Assembly: GCA_013141065.1 (NCBI GenBank)
Contig: JABFRR010000016.1
Span: 126,147-190,146, forward strand
Reading direction: 5' to 3'
Length of the DNA: 64,000 nucleotides
Source of the DNA: Bacteriovoracaceae bacterium
Lineage (GTDB): Bacteria > Bdellovibrionota > Bacteriovoracia > Bacteriovoracales > Bacteriovoracaceae
The notes beneath the pieces were generated by a model. That model made no database searches, had not been told where the DNA came from, and was given only the letters and a program-made list of their open reading frames with translations. How positions within the stretch are numbered: position 1 is the stretch's first letter; each line of letters starts with the position of its first letter. Below are positions 27,902 through 37,141 of the stretch, in pieces. Made by a program: the position numbers and the translations under genes.

Positions 27902-28672
27902 ATGTCGGCAAGGGTTTTTCTTAAGCATTCTGCGCCTCATGACGATGAGATACTGATGAAGAAAATCAACTTTGATGACAAATTCGAAATCTATCTTTTC
28001 ACCGACCCAGATGAAACTCTTGGTACTTCAAAATTGGGCGAATTTTTATCATTCTTAAAGTATAATAAGATCAATCTTCCTTATAAGTTTACCTACGTCA
28101 GCGCCATGGCCAGTCTCATTCCTGAACTCACCATGATTCAAAATATACTCATTGATTTTAGTCCAGACTCACTGACTGAATCAAAAGATATTCAATTTCA
28201 AGATTTTCTTAAATCCCAGCCTAATCGTGCTCTCGAAGAGCTTTATCATAAACTAGAACTACCCAATGAATTTCCTAATCAGGCTAATGCGCAGATGAAA
28301 AAACTCTGTACACTGATAAAATCACTCTTATATGAAGGACAGTTCATCTTTTTAGATGAGCCTGAACTCGATTTGGATAAAGATATTTTAGAACTTTTTA
28401 AAAAAGCGCTCAAAGAACAAGTTATCAATAATCAAATGAATGTGTTCATTTTTTCAAAAGAAAGTAATCTCTGGAGAAATGAAACGCATAATACTGTCGA
28501 GCGAATGAAAGATTACAGTTTTCATGTAACAAACCTGCCTGGACTCGGGGACTGGAAAAAGGAACGTGATCTCTTTTTCAAGAAAACCCACCGCCACGAC
28601 CAAAGTGGAATTTTGAACTTTCATTACAAAAATAAAAATGAGTTCAAAAAGAATAAGAAAGTAGCTGCATAG
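27902..28672 (+). CDS. ABC-ATPase-like protein without Walker A
   Basis: 256 residues. Around residue 71 SLIPELTMIQNILIDF looks like the segment after the Q-loop of ABC ATPases, and FIFLDEPELDLD (148-159) is a textbook Walker B and D-loop. The N-terminal part contains no P-loop (GxxGxGKS), the signature LSGGQ position reads NQANAQMKK, and the H-loop region reads VFIFSKESN without His. It is therefore a degenerate, probably non-hydrolysing ABC fold. No membrane segment. It is directly upstream of the C5 methyltransferase. ATG 27902 has no strong ribosome site; ATG 27957 is an alternative. Confidence 0.65.
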   Translation: MSARVFLKHSAPHDDEILMKKINFDDKFEIYLFTDPDETLGTSKLGEFLSFLKYNKINLPYKFTYVSAMASLIPELTMIQNILIDFSPDSLTESKDIQFQDFLKSQPNRALEELYHKLELPNEFPNQANAQMKKLCTLIKSLLYEGQFIFLDEPELDLDKDILELFKKALKEQVINNQMNVFIFSKESNLWRNETHNTVERMKDYSFHVTNLPGLGDWKKERDLFFKKTHRHDQSGILNFHYKNKNEFKKNKKVAA

Positions 28673-28675
28673 TAA

Positions 28676-28705
28676 TTGACAATATCTATTAGGTATCGAG
28701 ATAAT
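28676..28705 (+). promoter_or_regulatory. candidate sigma70 promoter for the C5 methyltransferase
   Basis: TTGACA (28676-28681), an 18-base spacer, then GATAAT (28700-28705). Transcription would begin around 28712, only about three bases before ATG 28715, so the message would be almost leaderless. The match is good but unverified. Confidence 0.45.
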
Positions 28706-28714
28706 AGGCTTACT

Positions 28715-29866
28715 ATGTCAAAAATTCAAAATAAGCTCAATTTTATCGATCTCTTCTCTGGCGCAGGAGGACTCTCATGCGGCCTAGAATTAGCAGGACT
28801 ACGCTGCCTTCTAGGAGTCGATATGGATAAACACGCTATCGAAACTTTTGCTCAAAATCATCATAGTGCAAAAACCTTTTGTGGCTCTGTTACGGAACTT
28901 ACAAAATCAAAAATAAAAGAATTAACTGGCAATCAAGTTATTCATGCTGTTGTTGGTGGCCCTCCTTGCCAAGGCTTTTCCACTGTTGGTCTCGGAGATC
29001 CAAAAGATAAACGCAATTTCCTTTTTAAAGAATTTATCAGAATCGTAAAACTCACAGGTCCAAATTTTATAGTCATTGAAAATGTCACAGGACTTCTTGC
29101 TAAGAAAAATGAAAAGGCCATAACCGCCATTTTTAAAGTCTTTACTGAAATGGGATATAACTTAGACGTCAAAGTTCTTTCTTCTGAAAATTATGGTGTT
29201 CCAGAGCGTAGAAGACGCACAATTATTCTTGGCTCTAAAACAAACCGTGAAATCATTTTTCCAAAAATGACGACTAAGATTTCAACTGTTGGTGACGCTC
29301 TAAAGACTTTAAAGGGTAGTGACGGAAAACTCTATAACCATGATATCGATTCGGCCCAAATAAAATCGGCCCTCGATCTTTCACGCATTGCTTGCATTCC
29401 AGAAGGAAAGGGCATTCGGTATGAAATTGACGAAAAAACATATTTCAAATCAAAAAAATTAAAACTCGGTGTCAACTGGCCTCTTCTAAGAGAAAAAAGA
29501 TTTCGCCAGACAAAATTTCAAAGGCTAGATCGAAAAAAACCGGGCCCTACTATTATGACCCATAGACATAATTATTTTCATCCAACTGAAAATCGTTATC
29601 TCACTCAAAGAGAAGCTGCGGCCATTCAAAGTTTTCCAAATGATTTTAGGTTTTCTGGAACTTTAAGTGCTCAATGGAGACAAATAGGTAATGCTGTTCC
29701 TCCACTTCTTGGCAAGGCCATTGGAGAATCTCTTATTAAAATGAATGAAGTAAAAGATTCAAAAATTAATAAACAGACAAAAGTTAAGCAGTCAAAAATC
29801 GCCGAAGAACTCGTAATAAATGTAAGAAGAAAAGCTTTTGTTTATAAAGAACTAACTATTTCTTAA
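28715..29866 (+). CDS. C5 cytosine DNA methyltransferase (orphan)
   Basis: 383 residues from ATG 28715; a TTG at 28676 would extend it by 13 residues but lies in the promoter-like sequence. Conserved motifs in order: I FIDLFSGAGGLSCG, IV GGPPCQGFST (Cys85 nucleophile), VI VIENVTGLL, VIII YGVPERRRRTII, IX REAAAIQSFP and X QIGNAVPPLLG. The target-recognition region between VIII and IX is about 100 residues, short enough for a 4-6 bp site. No restriction endonuclease or Vsr gene is adjacent, so it is an orphan, perhaps regulatory. It converges on the histidine kinase with an 11-base overlap. Confidence 0.93.
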   Translation: MSKIQNKLNFIDLFSGAGGLSCGLELAGLRCLLGVDMDKHAIETFAQNHHSAKTFCGSVTELTKSKIKELTGNQVIHAVVGGPPCQGFSTVGLGDPKDKRNFLFKEFIRIVKLTGPNFIVIENVTGLLAKKNEKAITAIFKVFTEMGYNLDVKVLSSENYGVPERRRRTIILGSKTNREIIFPKMTTKISTVGDALKTLKGSDGKLYNHDIDSAQIKSALDLSRIACIPEGKGIRYEIDEKTYFKSKKLKLGVNWPLLREKRFRQTKFQRLDRKKPGPTIMTHRHNYFHPTENRYLTQREAAAIQSFPNDFRFSGTLSAQWRQIGNAVPPLLGKAIGESLIKMNEVKDSKINKQTKVKQSKIAEELVINVRRKAFVYKELTIS

Positions 29867-31004
29867 ACTTCATTAAAAATGTTGTATTGGTGGCCTTACT
29901 GTCAATAGTCAGTTCGCCGCCGTGTGTTTCAAGAATTTTACGACAAAGTGAAAGTCCAAGGCCAGAGCCAACGCCTCGTTCTTTGGTGGTAAAAAAAGCA
30001 TTAAAAATCTTTTCTTGATGTTCTTTAGGAATGCCGGTACCAGAATCACTAAAGCGAATAACGACATGCTCGGGTTGGTCTTCACACATAATTTCTATTA
30101 ATTTTTCTGGCAATGGTGAAATAGCATCAATTGAGTTTGAAATTAAGTTAACAAATACTTGAAAAATCTGGGTAAAATGACAGGGAATATTTATTTTATA
30201 AATAGCTGGATCTAAGACAACTGCAACCATTTTATCTTTAAGTTGATTTTCACAAATAGTGAGTGCATCATCCACTATACTGCCTAAATTTTCTCGAACA
30301 AATGCAGACCCGCCACCTTCTTGGCCGATATAAACCTTAATTCCTTTAACAATTTTTGAAATTTTTTGTGAACTCATTTCAATCTTACTTAAAATCTCAA
30401 TCGCCTCTTGATTATCAATTAATTTTTTAACTTTTTTGGAATTGGCCTCGATCATCATAAGAGGGTTATTAATATCGTGAATAATACCTGCAAACATTTC
30501 ACCGAGATTGGCCAGTTTTTGGGTAAACGAAACATGGTCTTTTAATTTGGAAAGTTCCGTAATATCCATTCCAATAACAACTGCTTTATCTTTATCTTGC
30601 AACTTTGTTCCAGAAACTAAATAGACTCGGTCTACCCCTGCAATTCGTGCATCTAATTCTTTATAAATTGTGTCATTAGGTGACCGAAATAATTCGGTCA
30701 CAAATTCATAAAAAAATCGTTCTTTGGTGTGAAAACCAATAGTTTTTCCAATGAAATCTTCAGGAGTGACATTACAAGTATCAGCTAATGCCTTGTTAAC
30801 ACCAAAATATGTCATGTCACGATTAACCCACGAAAGTGTATTGGGAACTAAATCAATGATGACATTTAAGCGTTCGAATTCTGATTTAAAGTGGGAGCAA
30901 CGTTTTTTTTGATCACTAAGAATTTTATCAAATTCTCGGGCCAAATCGATGGCACTCATTCCTTCATTGTAGCAAGATTGTAACTCTTTATTTTGAAACT
31001 TCAT
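29856..31004 (-). CDS. PAS-domain sensor histidine kinase
   Basis: 382 residues, no membrane segment, so a cytoplasmic sensor. A PAS domain covers about 45-155 (DLVPNTLSWVNRDM...GMDITELSKL). The dimerisation/phosphoacceptor helix has His176 in AGIIHDINNPLMM. The ATPase domain shows the N-box LISNSIDAIS, G1 SDSGTGIP, F-box IFNAFFTTK and G2 GVGSGLGLS. No response regulator lies next to it, so its partner is elsewhere. Same strand as the downstream methyltransferase's opposite and separated by 42 bases from the ABC exporter genes upstream. Confidence 0.9.
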   Translation of the reverse strand: MKFQNKELQSCYNEGMSAIDLAREFDKILSDQKKRCSHFKSEFERLNVIIDLVPNTLSWVNRDMTYFGVNKALADTCNVTPEDFIGKTIGFHTKERFFYEFVTELFRSPNDTIYKELDARIAGVDRVYLVSGTKLQDKDKAVVIGMDITELSKLKDHVSFTQKLANLGEMFAGIIHDINNPLMMIEANSKKVKKLIDNQEAIEILSKIEMSSQKISKIVKGIKVYIGQEGGGSAFVRENLGSIVDDALTICENQLKDKMVAVVLDPAIYKINIPCHFTQIFQVFVNLISNSIDAISPLPEKLIEIMCEDQPEHVVIRFSDSGTGIPKEHQEKIFNAFFTTKERGVGSGLGLSLCRKILETHGGELTIDSKATNTTFLMKFKK

Positions 31005-31045
31005 TTATCTAGTTTAACTGATAAATAAAAAAATAAAAGCAGGAT

Positions 31046-32911
31046 TTAATGCACGGATTGAGCGTGATGAAGATGATAAAAATATTCCTGTTTGCCAATA
31101 AGTTCACTTAAAGTTCCAACTTCTACCAGCTCACCTTGATTAAAAACTAATATCCGATCACATTGCTTAAGGGTTTCAAGTCTATGAGCAATCATTAAAC
31201 ATGTTCGATTTTTCATCATTTTCATCACTGCTTCATGAATAATTTCTTCATAAAAGGGATCGATGTTTGCTGTTGCTTCGTCTAGAACTAATATTGAGGG
31301 ATTTTTTAAAAGGACTCGAGTGAGGCTAACTAATTGCCTTTGACCGACACTAAGATTTGTTCCCCCTTCAAGAACCTCCATGTCGAGATTAAAGCCTTCT
31401 TTAAAAAGTGCTCGAACTAATCCCGTGGTTTGAGAAGCATCTATCAAAAACTGATCTGTAAGGGTCTCATCACACGATAAATTCTCGCGCAGCGAACCTT
31501 TAAAAATAATCGCATCTTGGGAAACAAAACCAATTTTATCACGAAGCGCGTGCCGATCAAAATTTCGGATAGGTATATTATCAACACAGATTTCGCCAGC
31601 CTGAAATTCATACAGTCTAGATAAAAGGGCCACAGTTGAACTTTTCCCACAACCTGTTTTACCAACTAATCCGATTTTTTCACCCGCTTTAATATCGAAA
31701 TTTAAATTTTTTAAGATCCAATCACCTTCTGAATATCTCATAAAAACATTTTTAAATTGAATATCCCCTTCCAAATGAGTCGGAATCATTTTACCATTAT
31801 TTTTTAAAATAAAGTCTTCGTCCGGTTCATTTAAAAAACTCATAACTCGCTCTGTACTAGTAAATGCTTGTTGAACGACATGGATTTCTCGCGATAAAAG
31901 CATCATCGGATTAAAAAATCTCTCGTAGTAGCGAACAAATGAAATAAAAAGCCCAACTGAATAAACACCTGTCATAACACCATGGCCGCCAAACCAAACT
32001 AAGCCGATTAATGGAATCGTGGCACAAAAAGAGACAAGTGGCATACTCCAAGCAAACAAAACATTGCCCTTTAATTGAGCGAATAAATAATCATCAACTG
32101 TAGAAGAATATTTTTCCATTGACCATTTTTCAAGTCCGTAACTTCGAATAGTTTCTACCCCATTTAAATACTCAGATAACTTAGCATTTATCGCTGAAGA
32201 GTATTTTGAAACCTTACGATTTGAATTACGTAAAAAATCTTTAGTTTTAATAATGAGAATAACGGAGGGAATAATAGACAAGGTCATGATAAAACCTAGT
32301 TTTTGGTTTGAAATAATCATCGCGCCAACTGCTAAGATGGTCATCATGCTTGCTGAAATAAGATTGCCTAGACCAGAGGTGAAAAACTCTTCGATTCCTT
32401 CCACATCATGGGTAATTCTGGTGACAATTCGACCTTGAGGCTGGCGGTCATAATACTGTAAGGGTAAGTCTTGCAACTTTGAAAAAAGATTTTGGCGTAC
32501 GGTAAAAATAACTTTTGAAGCAGAGATCGCTAATTTTTTTCTACCAGTCCAAATAAAAAAGATACTCCCAATTTCCAAGAGTAAAATTCCAGCAGCATAA
32601 AGTATGGATCTATCGAGATCGCGGGCCATTAAACCTTTTTCCAGCAAATCTCCCATTAATTTTGAAGAAAATATTGCCAGTAACGAACTGGCAAAAATTA
32701 AAGAGAGAGCAAAACTAATTTGCCATTTATGAGGTTTAGCATAATGAAAAAGGACTTTTAGTGATTTTCCGTCCCCCATGGCTTTTTCATGCAATAAGGA
32801 ATCATCCTGGTCATCTGCCATGAGATAAGCGGTTTGATGCAGGGCCATTTTGTCAGGAGAAAGCTTTGGTGCATTTTTCCTTCTGAATAAATTTGATATT
32901 TTTTTAACCAT
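31046..32911 (-). CDS. ABC exporter half-transporter with canonical ATP site
   Basis: 621 residues: a cytoplasmic N-terminal extension (about 60), six membrane helices (about 65-350) and an ATPase domain with Walker A GKTGCGKSST, signature LSVGQRQLVSL, Walker B LVLDEATANID (catalytic Glu present) and H-loop MIAHRLET. Starts 16 bases after the sister subunit at 32928-34622, whose Walker B has Asp in place of Glu, the arrangement of heterodimeric exporters such as BmrCD or TM287/288. Such exporters carry drugs, lipids or peptides; the substrate is not predictable here. The signature LSVGQ deviates from LSGGQ and would face the partner's degenerate site. Confidence 0.9.
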   Translation of the reverse strand: MVKKISNLFRRKNAPKLSPDKMALHQTAYLMADDQDDSLLHEKAMGDGKSLKVLFHYAKPHKWQISFALSLIFASSLLAIFSSKLMGDLLEKGLMARDLDRSILYAAGILLLEIGSIFFIWTGRKKLAISASKVIFTVRQNLFSKLQDLPLQYYDRQPQGRIVTRITHDVEGIEEFFTSGLGNLISASMMTILAVGAMIISNQKLGFIMTLSIIPSVILIIKTKDFLRNSNRKVSKYSSAINAKLSEYLNGVETIRSYGLEKWSMEKYSSTVDDYLFAQLKGNVLFAWSMPLVSFCATIPLIGLVWFGGHGVMTGVYSVGLFISFVRYYERFFNPMMLLSREIHVVQQAFTSTERVMSFLNEPDEDFILKNNGKMIPTHLEGDIQFKNVFMRYSEGDWILKNLNFDIKAGEKIGLVGKTGCGKSSTVALLSRLYEFQAGEICVDNIPIRNFDRHALRDKIGFVSQDAIIFKGSLRENLSCDETLTDQFLIDASQTTGLVRALFKEGFNLDMEVLEGGTNLSVGQRQLVSLTRVLLKNPSILVLDEATANIDPFYEEIIHEAVMKMMKNRTCLMIAHRLETLKQCDRILVFNQGELVEVGTLSELIGKQEYFYHLHHAQSVH

Positions 32912-32927
32912 ATTTAATTTGTCGCTT

Positions 32928-34622
32928 TTAATTTACGGACTTGAGTTCAAATGTCTGATTACAATATTTCAACGTCGATTTACGGTGAGCAACCCAAACC
33001 AAGGTGACATCTTTTAAGTGAGAATCTAAACTTTTTAAAATTTTTTCTTCCGTTATAGTATCTACAGCACTCAAACAGTCATCAAGAAACAGTAATTTTG
33101 GCTTTCTTGCCAAAGCCCGAGCTAAGGTTAATCTTTGTTTTTGTCCACCGGAAAGATTTATTCCCCACTCACCTAATTGAGTTTTAAGTTGATTAGGAAA
33201 AGCTAAAACATCTTCTTTAAGGCCGGCCATTTCTAAATAGTGCCAGATTTCCTCATCACTGAGACTGCGGTCCATCGCCACGTTTACACTAATTGAATCC
33301 GCAAATAAAAATGGTTTTTGATGAACATATCCAATATAGTTTCTCAGTTCGAAGTGTCCGTAATCAAAAAATGATTTACCACAAATTTTAATTTCTCCCG
33401 TATTACTGCGATCTAATCCAGTCAAAAGAGACAATAATGTTGTTTTTCCCGAGCCAATCGGTCCCATAATTCCCAGGCGGTCACCTTTATTCAGGCGAAA
33501 TGAAAGATTTGAAAATAAAGGAGTTCCTTCATTAAAATTAAAACCTAAATTCTGAACCTCTAAAACAGGTATATCAGGATTTTCTTCAACACTCTTGCCC
33601 TTACTCATTAAAAAGTTTTCTTTTTCATGATGATATATTTCAGCAAGTCGTTCTAATGCCGTGAATCCTTTTTTCCATTCTGAAATGATAAAACCTAATG
33701 ACATCAAGGGGTCGTGCAGTAAAAAAATAAGGCCCTGCATCGATATAAATTCACCAACACTCATTTTTCCATTAAAGGTAAAAGTAATACCCATCACAAA
33801 TAAAACAATATAAGAAATGATGGAAGCAGTTCCCATCACTGGTATGTAAAGAAGAGAAAGACCAATGCCTTTTAATCTATTTGACCGGTGCTTTTCGGCA
33901 ACCCCCATTAACCTTCTTTCCCAAAAGGGGCCTGTTTGTGTTAAACGCTGCAACTTTATTGTCGAGACTGCCTGAGAGGAAAGATCATTAAAATGGGAAA
34001 GAATATCTTGAATGATACGATACTGATCGACTTCTTTTTTTGAAAGTTTTCTGACAAATACTGGAACAAAAAGTAAGACCGCAAAAGAAAGTAAAGTCAT
34101 CGGCAAATGAATAAAGGACATAGTGATAAATGTAAAAACTCCAAGAAATAAAACATCAAAAACAGCAACGAGGGTAAATCCAAAAATAAAACGAGCACTC
34201 AAACTATCAGAAGCCGATGCACTCATAAGAGCACCTTTCGTGAATTTTCTTTCAAGATCGGCACGTTTAAAAAACCGTACACTCTCCCAAACTTCACGCC
34301 TCAGGTCAGCAGCGGCATAATGCGTTTGCCTTCCCAGAGTAATTCGCCATAAAAACCGAAAGAAATTAATTAAGACGCGAGAAACGGTTAAAACAATAAA
34401 AAGAATGAGAAAGGTTTGTTCATCATCTTTACCAACGAGAAAATCTGGAATGGGTTTTTTAGCAAAAAAATCAACGATCCAACCGATATTTTTAGGAGCA
34501 AGAATTTGCATTAAATTAGTAAGAAGAACCGAAAAGGCACCAAGTGAATAAATCAACCAACGGTCTTTTAAAAAAGATTTCCAAATAAAAAAAGCGTGGT
34601 CGCGAAACTTCGTGTTTCTCAT
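32928..34622 (-). CDS. ABC exporter half-transporter with degenerate ATP site
   Basis: 564 residues: membrane domain (about 25-320) and ATPase domain with Walker A GPIGSGKTTLLS, signature LSGGQKQRLTLARAL, Walker B LLFLDDCLSAVD and H-loop WVAHRKST. The catalytic Glu after Walker B is Asp, as in the non-hydrolysing site of heterodimeric ABC exporters. The gene lies five bases after lplA and immediately before the partner subunit, so the two are co-expressed. Confidence 0.9.
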   Translation of the reverse strand: MRNTKFRDHAFFIWKSFLKDRWLIYSLGAFSVLLTNLMQILAPKNIGWIVDFFAKKPIPDFLVGKDDEQTFLILFIVLTVSRVLINFFRFLWRITLGRQTHYAAADLRREVWESVRFFKRADLERKFTKGALMSASASDSLSARFIFGFTLVAVFDVLFLGVFTFITMSFIHLPMTLLSFAVLLFVPVFVRKLSKKEVDQYRIIQDILSHFNDLSSQAVSTIKLQRLTQTGPFWERRLMGVAEKHRSNRLKGIGLSLLYIPVMGTASIISYIVLFVMGITFTFNGKMSVGEFISMQGLIFLLHDPLMSLGFIISEWKKGFTALERLAEIYHHEKENFLMSKGKSVEENPDIPVLEVQNLGFNFNEGTPLFSNLSFRLNKGDRLGIMGPIGSGKTTLLSLLTGLDRSNTGEIKICGKSFFDYGHFELRNYIGYVHQKPFLFADSISVNVAMDRSLSDEEIWHYLEMAGLKEDVLAFPNQLKTQLGEWGINLSGGQKQRLTLARALARKPKLLFLDDCLSAVDTITEEKILKSLDSHLKDVTLVWVAHRKSTLKYCNQTFELKSVN

Positions 34623-34627
34623 AGGTA

Positions 34628-35680
34628 TTAACTTATTTCCTGAATGATCCAGGTTTCAAATTCTGTAAGATAATCTTTAATCATTGGTAGTTCTTGTGAA
34701 ACCTTTTTAATAGCTTCAGAAAAAGCTTCCTTAGTATAAGAAATATTTGTCAAAGAGGCCATAAGGAGTTCAATCATTTCAGGATGAAGTGAGTCAGAAA
34801 AAATCTGCGTTTTTTCAACTTGCGCTTTATGGACATCTAAATGAACTTCAATTAATCCCCACTCAAATCGCTCGGACATTTGATGGTTAAATTGTGGAGC
34901 TTCACCAAATCGCCAGTTCCAGTCACTCAACTTTAAAAAATAGTCGTTGAGATTTTTAATTGTTTTTAAATTCTCGAAATCAAGAACTTCAATATTAGCG
35001 GTTGATTGATAATGATTAAAAAATTCATAAATAATTCTCTCACACAAAGACTCATGACCTAATGATGGATTGAGTTCAGTTAAGTTGGCCACACGAGACC
35101 TGACAGAAGTTATCCCCTTTGATTCTAATTTTTTAGCATGGGGTTTTAGATAGAGGCCTAGATTCATCATATCAGCGTTAATTAACAAAGTTCCGTGATG
35201 AAATGATCGATCCTTTGTTTCTTTGAAGGCACTACCAGAGATTTTTTTTTCCCCGTCTGATGTATTGGCCAATATGTCATTTCGCCCTGATGAAAAAGCT
35301 TGAATACCAAAATAGGCCAATGCATTTGTGATGATTTTGTTATTCACTTTTTTATCGAAACTTTGCTTACTCGACAAAAATGTAAAATTTGTATTTCCTA
35401 AGTCTTGATAAACAGCTCCACCACCACTTTGCCTGCGAGCTAGCTTTATTCCGTCCTCTTCCATTTTTTGAGTATTGCATTCATTCCATGGATTTTGAAA
35501 TCGACCGATGACAACTGTTTTATCATTTCTCCAAAGAAATAGAGTTTGAACATCTGGGTCCATATCACGAAAAATATAATCTTCTGTGGCGAGGTTAAAC
35601 CAGGGATCAAAAGTCTCCGAGATCATCACTCGAAGTTTCACTTTCGAAGAGGAGGGGTTCTGCAATGATTTCTGGCTCAT
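34628..35680 (-). CDS. lplA: lipoate-protein ligase A
   Basis: 350 residues. The LplA signature is very clear: FDPWFNLATEDYIF, FLWRNDKTVVIGR, QNPWNECNTQKMEEDGI, ARRQSGGGAVYQDLGNTNF (lipoyl-AMP binding) and, later, KISGSAFKETKDRSFHHGTL with the catalytic Lys. A C-terminal accessory domain is present. It attaches free lipoate to E2 subunits and H protein. The MSQKSL start overlaps the upstream transglycosylase gene by 74 bases; the E. coli enzyme has a few residues before the conserved block, which supports it, but the internal ATG at 35626 would reduce overlap to 20 bases. Confidence 0.93.
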   Translation of the reverse strand: MSQKSLQNPSSSKVKLRVMISETFDPWFNLATEDYIFRDMDPDVQTLFLWRNDKTVVIGRFQNPWNECNTQKMEEDGIKLARRQSGGGAVYQDLGNTNFTFLSSKQSFDKKVNNKIITNALAYFGIQAFSSGRNDILANTSDGEKKISGSAFKETKDRSFHHGTLLINADMMNLGLYLKPHAKKLESKGITSVRSRVANLTELNPSLGHESLCERIIYEFFNHYQSTANIEVLDFENLKTIKNLNDYFLKLSDWNWRFGEAPQFNHQMSERFEWGLIEVHLDVHKAQVEKTQIFSDSLHPEMIELLMASLTNISYTKEAFSEAIKKVSQELPMIKDYLTEFETWIIQEIS

Positions 35681-36476
35681 TAAATTTTTCCCAGGCCATA
35701 CGACCAGCTATATTAGTTTGATATTCTTCAATCCCAATATAACCTCCTTGAAGCATTTTAAAAAGGATGGAGTTTACTGTTTTCTTTGCATAGGCCGTTA
35801 ATTCTTTTCGTTTAAAAGACTGAGAATAACGTTTTGGACTAGGTAAAAGCATCGCAAGAAATGCGCTTTCTCGGGCGTTTAAGTCTCGTGGTAATTTTTT
35901 AAAATAATGCTGACTAGCTTCTTTGATACCGTAAATTTTTTCACCATACTCTATGACATTTAAATAAGTTTCTAATATTTTATCTTTTGAGACCTTTTCT
36001 TCAATTAAAAGAGTCATCCCCATTTCTTTGGTTTTTCTGGAAAAACTTCTGTCATTTTGAAAGTAGAGATTTTTAATTAATTGTTGAGTAATTGTTGATG
36101 CACCTCTAACTTTTTTCTTCTTTTTTACGAGACCATCATTTATTGCATCTTGTAATTCTTCGGAATCATAACCTGGGTGAATATAAAACTTTCCATCTTC
36201 ACTTGAAATAATGGCCCCGCGAAGTCGTTTAGAAATGTCATTGAGATTTACCCAATTTTTTGGCCTTAATTTAGTTTGATGATAAACAGCTTGATTTCCC
36301 TTTAAGGTAATTTCAAAATATGTTGTGGGGATTCGGCCGATTGAAATCATCACTGAAATAAAGGGATAAACGAGATATATTAAATACACTATCAATAAAA
36401 TCCAAATAGCAGTGAGTAACTTACTTGCTAGATTAAGCATCACTTTCCACTTAGGCATATTTATATCAGTTTTCAT
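35607..36476 (-). CDS. mtgA: monofunctional peptidoglycan glycosyltransferase (GT51)
   Basis: 289 residues with one N-terminal membrane anchor (about 18-45). GT51 motifs: SSEDGKFYIHPG (catalytic Glu; usually EDxxFxxHxG), RGASTITQQLIKNLYF, RKTKEMGMTLLIE and NVIEYGEKIYGIKEAS, then FLAMLLPSPKRY. There is no transpeptidase domain, so it is MtgA-like and polymerises lipid II glycan chains. The C-terminal 40 residues or so beyond the domain are acidic. Its end overlaps lplA by 74 bases on the same strand, an unusual amount. Confidence 0.9.
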   Translation of the reverse strand: MKTDINMPKWKVMLNLASKLLTAIWILLIVYLIYLVYPFISVMISIGRIPTTYFEITLKGNQAVYHQTKLRPKNWVNLNDISKRLRGAIISSEDGKFYIHPGYDSEELQDAINDGLVKKKKKVRGASTITQQLIKNLYFQNDRSFSRKTKEMGMTLLIEEKVSKDKILETYLNVIEYGEKIYGIKEASQHYFKKLPRDLNARESAFLAMLLPSPKRYSQSFKRKELTAYAKKTVNSILFKMLQGGYIGIEEYQTNIAGRMAWEKFNEPEIIAEPLLFESETSSDDLGDF

Positions 36477-36607
36477 TTATATTAAATACTTGCATATTAA
36501 GGGCCATTCCTGAAGCATAGAAAAACTCGTAATCTTAAAGACTTAATTACAACACCGGCAATCCTATTGACCTATAAATAGACAATCCAACGATATTTAG
36601 TCATGAC

Positions 36608-37141
36608 TCAAAGATATTCTGTAAGAATTTTTTTTAGTGCCTTATGATTTTCAATCAGAATTACATTCTTAGTTGGCTTCGATAAGACAGAAGATAGATC
36701 ATAATTGCCTTGAACCAAAAATGTTTGAGGATGTGGGTTCCCTTCTCCTGTTTCAAAAATATCTGACACTTTATCGCCAACCATAATTGAAGCAGCTAAA
36801 TCAATATTAAACTTTTTTTGAGCTTGATAGAGCATACCAGGTCGAGGTTTTCGACAATCACTATCCATCTCTGCACAATAAAACCAGTCATCAACTAGTG
36901 CACCTTTTTGATTTAAATATTCATTCATGAGTTTATGTAGTTCCAAAACATCGCGATGAGAATACTTTTGTTGAAATATGCCCGACTGATTTGTCAAAAC
37001 AATCACTTTGTAATTTTTATCATTGGCAAGCTTAATGATCTCGAAGATTTCTTCAAACCACACAATGTCTTCCCAACGATAAACATATCCTTTATCGACA
37101 TTTAAAATCCCATCTCGGTCTAAAAAAAGTGCTTTATTCAA
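36608..37141 (-). CDS. HAD phosphatase, GmhB-like
   Basis: 177 residues. HAD motifs: FLDRDGILNVDKGYVY (nucleophile Asp8), VLTNQSGIFQ (motif II), CRKPRPGML (motif III Lys) and IMVGDKVSDIF (motif IV). The sequence pattern is that of D-glycero-D-manno-heptose-1,7-bisphosphate 7-phosphatase and histidinol-phosphatase. The zinc-binding loop of GmhB is shortened: only two cysteines, in YCAEMDSDCRKP, are left. It may act on heptose bisphosphate for LPS core or on another sugar phosphate. Overlaps the upstream gene by eight bases. Confidence 0.8.
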   Translation of the reverse strand: MNKALFLDRDGILNVDKGYVYRWEDIVWFEEIFEIIKLANDKNYKVIVLTNQSGIFQQKYSHRDVLELHKLMNEYLNQKGALVDDWFYCAEMDSDCRKPRPGMLYQAQKKFNIDLAASIMVGDKVSDIFETGEGNPHPQTFLVQGNYDLSSVLSKPTKNVILIENHKALKKILTEYL

